Assembly (NCBI GenBank): GCA_003453455.1
Contig: DMLG01000031.1
Span: 1-8,823 of the forward strand
Length of the DNA: 8,823 nucleotides
Source: Clostridiales bacterium
GTDB lineage: Bacteria > Bacillota > Clostridia > UBA1381
Direction: 5' to 3'
Part shown: positions 6,358 through 8,823 of the stretch, in pieces
Position numbering within the stretch: position 1 is the stretch's first letter
Layout: each line of letters begins with the position of its first letter
Translations under genes and position numbers: made by a program
Notes under the pieces: model-generated
The model's database searches: none
What the model was told of the DNA's origin: nothing
The model's input: the letters and a program-made list of their open reading frames with translations, nothing else

Positions 6358-6727
6358 TTTATATCTACTTTTCAGGGCATGAAAAGCAGCAAATTGTTTT
6401 ATATGTACTTTGCCTTGCCGCAAAGTACCAAAAGGCACATAAGGGTGTGCCCTTATGTATCTCCTAATTTCTGGCTCAGGTGCGCAAGTTCGCTAAAAGC
6501 TATGCTTTTGCAAACTTCGCAATTCGCCCCGACTGCTCAGTTCTGCCTTCGGCAGAGGGAAATTTGCAGACACACTGGCGAAATTCACTTTCCCCTCCAA
6601 GGGATACACCCATTTATGTGAGGGGATTTTTAAGGGGAGTATCCCCTTAAACGGTTTGTGGAGGGTCTGGGAGGGAATCCGACCCTCCCAGCGCTTTTGC
6701 TACTTTTCACGCTGAAAAGTAGATATT
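6358..6727. repeat. Structured intergenic repeat, copy 2 (about 370 bp) with 15-bp terminal inverted repeats
   Basis: Same family as 1516-1690. Its ends are perfect inverted repeats: ATATCTACTTTTCAG (6361-6375) and CTGAAAAGTAGATAT (6712-6726). Hairpins: H1 CTTTTCA/TGAAAAG (6368-6386); H2 TACTTTGC/GCAAAGTA (6406-6427); H3 TTTAAGGGGA/TCCCCTTAAA (6629-6651); H4 CTGGGAGGG/CCCTCCCAG (6667-6691); H5 CTACTTTTCA/TGAAAAGTAG (6700-6722). Between H2 and H3 it has an extra domain of about 170 nt, absent from copy 1. That domain contains ACATAAGGG/CCCTTATGT (6437-6458), a long imperfect hairpin near 6484-6520, and CTGCC/GGCAG (6543-6555). An open frame crosses the element but has no ribosome site and follows the hairpins, so I treat it as non-coding. 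No transposase is present; movement, if any, would need one elsewhere. Confidence 0.85.
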
Positions 6728-6744
6728 AAAAAAACTATATATGA

Positions 6745-6775
6745 AAAAACAAGAGGACTGCATTTTGCAGTCCTC
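6745..6775 (-). terminator. Terminator of the nnrD-alr-antitoxin-mazF operon
   Basis: GAGGACTGCA (6753-6762) and TGCAGTCCTC (6766-6775) form a perfect 10-bp stem with a 3-nt loop. On the minus strand it is followed by TTG and six T (6752-6745), placing it correctly for the leftward operon ending at 6835. Confidence 0.92.
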
Positions 6776-6834
6776 AAAATCTATGTAGTGCAAGCACCAC
6801 ATCAATATTTACACATAATATCTCCCTATTTTGC

Positions 6835-7188
6835 CTAAATATTTTCTATACCAAAGCTTACAGCAAGGGCGCTATTAACATCCTCCATAAGCTCTTTATC
6901 TAAATGTGCAACCTTTTCTCTCAATCGTCTTTTGTCAATCGTCCGTATTTGTTCGAGCAGTACCACAGAATCCTTATAAAGTCCGTACTCTGATGCAGGC
7001 AATTCAATATGCGTCGGCATTTTCGCCTTATTTATCTGCGAAGTTATAGCCGCTGCAATAACCGTTGGGCTGTATTTATTGCCAACATCGTTCTGGATTA
7101 TCAAAACAGGTCTTATGCCGCCTTGTTCACTCCCTATAACAGGGCTTAAATCGGCGTAATAGATGTCTCCTCGTTTTACAACCACCAC
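6835..7188 (-). CDS. ndoA: mRNA-cleaving endoribonuclease toxin, MazF/EndoA (PemK family)
   Basis: This is the toxin of a type II toxin-antitoxin pair; the family cuts single-stranded RNA at short specific sequences in the cytoplasm. Its 117 residues cover the full fold: [20 protein letters not shown], then [30 protein letters not shown] and [15 protein letters not shown]. The catalytic residues of Bacillus subtilis MazF, Arg25 and Thr48, correspond to Arg26 and Thr49 here. The first codon is GTG at 7188, sharing its G with the TAG stop of the antitoxin gene; GGAG (7200-7197) sits 8 nt upstream. A second GTG at 7185 would give the 116-residue length of the Bacillus protein. The overlap suggests coupled translation with the antitoxin. 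It is last in the operon. Confidence 0.95.
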   Translation of the reverse strand: MVVVKRGDIYYADLSPVIGSEQGGIRPVLIIQNDVGNKYSPTVIAAAITSQINKAKMPTHIELPASEYGLYKDSVVLLEQIRTIDKRRLREKVAHLDKELMEDVNSALAVSFGIENI

Positions 7189-7412
7189 TATTCACACTCC
7201 GTTAGTTTTTCCTCACATGCGGACAATGCCTCATTATCCGCTTCTAAACACATCTCGGCTAAAAAAAGATTGGTTTTTGCCGTCTTTTTATAGCCGTCTT
7301 TTAGCAGATTTTTCCTTTTATAAACGGCGCAAATTTCGGGAACGGATTTGTTTTCACTTTTTATAAATTTTAAATCGGCTACGCCCCTTTTTCTGTGTGA
7401 CAAAGTAATCAT
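7188..7412 (-). CDS. Antitoxin-like protein upstream of mazF, with an atypical N-terminus (74 residues)
   Basis: Position, length and direct overlap with the toxin mark it as the probable MazF antitoxin. The C-terminal half, roughly [20 protein letters not shown] and [17 protein letters not shown], matches the tail I associate with clostridial MazF partners (K-GY--MA--NL-LAE----A-NEAL---E-KL-ECE), the toxin-neutralising part. The N-terminal half ([20 protein letters not shown]) lacks the usual ribbon-helix-helix pattern (hydrophobic ISLP strand, then SEFIREA helix). The other two frames of that stretch hold stops and no hidden domain. The start is uncertain: ATG 7412 has GGGGGG only 1 nt upstream, whereas TTG at 7403 has it 10 nt upstream. 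The gene is 17 nt after alr. It is most likely an antitoxin with a diverged DNA-binding part. Confidence 0.72.
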   Translation of the reverse strand: MITLSHRKRGVADLKFIKSENKSVPEICAVYKRKNLLKDGYKKTAKTNLFLAEMCLEADNEALSACEEKLTECE

Positions 7413-7429
7413 GCCCCCCGCTATGCTTT

Positions 7430-8581
7430 TTATACTTCCTCTAAATAGTCAACTTTTTTGATTATCCTGCCCCCTTCTTTATAAAATCTCGGAACACGCT
7501 TTGCAACAAGGCACAAAACCTCATAGCTTATACTGCCCATCCACTTTGCAACATTGTCGGCAGTAATTTGTCCGCTGCCAAATATGGTTACTTCGTCACC
7601 TATTTTTATATTATTGACATTTGTGACATCAATCATACATTGGTCCATACAAATTCTTCCTACAACGGGTGCAAGGTGTCCCCCTGCCTCCATTTTTGCA
7701 TTTTTGGCAAGCGTGCGTATATATCCGTCAGCATAACCGATTGGAACAGTCGCAATTTTAGTTTTTTTATCGGTTATGTACTCTTTTCCATAGCTTATCC
7801 CTACTCCCGCATCTAACTCCTTTACAAGCGATACCCTTGCTTTTAAGTTCATAACAGGCTTTATGGAAAGTCTTCCCTTATCAACTTCGTCTGACGGGTA
7901 ATATCCGTAAAGGATAATTCCCGGTCTTACCATATCAAGCTGCATTTCGGGATACATCATAATCGCCGCACTGTTTGCAATATGCTTTATCGGTATTTTT
8001 ACGCCCTTTTCTTCGAGGCGATTAGTTAAACCCATAAACCTCTTAAACTGAATATTGGTATAATCGGGATTTTCTTCATCTGCACAGGCAAAATGCGAAA
8101 AAATTCCGTTAATTTCTATATTTGAAAGCTTTGAAATTTTCACAATTTCGCTTACCGTTTCATTATCCTCTGCCAAAAATCCGAGCCGTGACATTCCCGT
8201 ATCAATTTTTATATGAATTTTCACAGTTTTACCGGCTTTTTTCGCTATTTGCGATAGCGTCTTGGCGTCAGAAAAACTAAAAATATTGGGCATAATATCA
8301 AATTCTGCAAGGCGCGGAAAATCGTCCGCAGATACCGCACCGAGTATTAGTATGGGCGTAACAAATCCTGCCCTTCTGATTTGCATTGCTTCGTCAAAGG
8401 TAGCAACAGCAAAAGCGTCTGTGCCTGCCTCAGTCAGCGCCTTACAGCACTCGTAATATCCGTGTCCGTATGCATCTGCCTTAACTACCGACATAATTTT
8501 GGTTTCAGACTTCAATTTTTTCCGGATATTAGAAAAATTTTGCTTTAATGCGTCTATATCGATTTCTGCCCATATTCTCAT
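7430..8581 (-). CDS. alr: Alanine racemase (PLP-dependent)
   Basis: This enzyme interconverts L- and D-alanine in the cytoplasm, supplying D-Ala for peptidoglycan. At 383 residues it has full family length. The N-terminal TIM barrel carries SVVKADAYGHG with the PLP-binding Lys34. MSRLGF (130-135), HIANSAA (200-206) and MVRPGIILYG (217-226, Arg219) follow. The C-terminal beta domain has GISYGKEY with the second catalytic base Tyr264, VPIGYADGY (279-287) and VGRICMDQ (307-314). The start is ATG 8581 with AGAGGA upstream, 21 nt after nnrD. Its place between nnrD and the mazF pair is a standard Firmicutes arrangement. Nothing in it looks damaged. Confidence 0.97.
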   Translation of the reverse strand: MRIWAEIDIDALKQNFSNIRKKLKSETKIMSVVKADAYGHGYYECCKALTEAGTDAFAVATFDEAMQIRRAGFVTPILILGAVSADDFPRLAEFDIMPNIFSFSDAKTLSQIAKKAGKTVKIHIKIDTGMSRLGFLAEDNETVSEIVKISKLSNIEINGIFSHFACADEENPDYTNIQFKRFMGLTNRLEEKGVKIPIKHIANSAAIMMYPEMQLDMVRPGIILYGYYPSDEVDKGRLSIKPVMNLKARVSLVKELDAGVGISYGKEYITDKKTKIATVPIGYADGYIRTLAKNAKMEAGGHLAPVVGRICMDQCMIDVTNVNNIKIGDEVTIFGSGQITADNVAKWMGSISYEVLCLVAKRVPRFYKEGGRIIKKVDYLEEV

Positions 8582-8602
8582 CTGATTTTCCTCTTTATTT
8601 TA

Positions 8603-8823
8603 TCATATTTTTTTCGGGATTTCCACAGGTAATATGTGGGATATTGCGCTCACAATATTTCCTGCTATAAGCGAGGTTTCGCCTACTGTTTTTGCGGCAA
8701 AATCGCCTGCTGCCCCATGAACATATACCGAAAGCACTGAGCAATCAAAGGTATTTTTACATACGGGCATAAATCCTGCCAAAATACCTGCAAGTACATC
8801 GCCGCTGCCTGCCGTCGCCATAC
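8603..8823 (-). CDS. nnrD: ADP-dependent NAD(P)H-hydrate dehydratase, C-terminal part only
   Basis: The gene runs in from the right edge; about 72 residues remain. The family dehydrates the damaged hydrates NADHX and NADPHX using ADP (or ATP in some lineages), a cytoplasmic metabolite repair step; many bacterial versions are fused to an N-terminal epimerase domain, which would lie outside. The opening MATAGSGDVLAGILAGF is the ribokinase-like anion-hole and catalytic-Asp motif (GSGDVL), and the later VYVHGAAGDFAAKTVGETSL matches the final helices. The Met at 8821 is internal to the conserved GMATAGSGD block and is not the start. It is the first visible gene of the alr-mazF operon. Confidence 0.92.
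   Translation of the reverse strand, partial: MATAGSGDVLAGILAGFMPVCKNTFDCSVLSVYVHGAAGDFAAKTVGETSLIAGNIVSAISHILPVEIPKKI

Noticed and set aside
6337..6621. 94-codon plus-strand open frame through repeat copy 2
   Set aside because: It has no ribosome site, crosses several perfect hairpins and has no counterpart in copy 1; the protein looks like random translation.
7300..7412. Frameshifted ribbon-helix-helix hidden in another frame of the antitoxin gene
   Set aside because: The other two frames hit stops early and encode nothing resembling the domain, so a simple frameshift does not explain the odd N-terminus.
7188..8823. nnrD-alr-antitoxin-mazF as a novel defence island
   Set aside because: This order is a well-known chromosomal arrangement in Firmicutes; only the antitoxin's N-terminus is unusual.

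Overview
The window looks like chromosomal DNA from a low-GC, Gram-positive anaerobe of the class Clostridia. The evidence is AT-rich sequence, AGGAGG-type ribosome binding sites, strong hairpin-plus-T terminators, a secreted L,D-transpeptidase with a copper-amine-oxidase-like stalk domain, and the Firmicutes order nnrD - alr - antitoxin - mazF/ndoA. I cannot assign a genus from sequence alone.

Layout. 1-473 (+): the 3' end of a tRNA-dihydrouridine synthase gene, with a terminator that overlaps its stop codon. 500-1518 (+): a single-gene unit (promoter, secreted L,D-transpeptidase, terminator). 1516-1690: a non-coding, multi-hairpin repeat (copy 1). 1731-2033 (+): a 50-residue acidic peptide gene of unknown function, with a terminator-like UUCG hairpin in its leader and a bidirectional terminator after it. 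2036-5945 (-): a complete potABCD-type polyamine ABC importer operon read potA, potB, potC, potD, with overlapping or nearly overlapping genes. Its binding protein carries an extra C-terminal membrane segment. 6034-6297 (-): a 64-residue Xre-type repressor with a promoter and two related operator-like sites. 6316-6356 (+): a remnant of the last 13 codons of the peptide gene. 6358-6727: copy 2 of the hairpin repeat, larger and bounded by perfect 15-bp inverted repeats. 6745-8823 (-): nnrD (partial), alr, a short antitoxin-like gene and the mazF/ndoA endoribonuclease, ending in a strong terminator.

How the parts work together. The right-hand operon combines metabolite repair (NAD(P)HX dehydratase), D-alanine supply for peptidoglycan and a type II toxin-antitoxin pair, a common Firmicutes arrangement. 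The L,D-transpeptidase also acts on peptidoglycan but is a separate unit. The pot operon imports spermidine/putrescine; the small Xre gene just upstream may be co-transcribed with it, but whether it regulates pot is unproven.

Most of the window is ordinary. The least explained material is the pair of structured repeats, whose stems show compensatory base changes, and the association of both copies with the same small peptide family: an intact gene beside copy 1 and a C-terminal scrap beside copy 2. The other unusual points are the antitoxin, whose N-terminal half has no recognisable DNA-binding fold, and the doubly anchored PotD.
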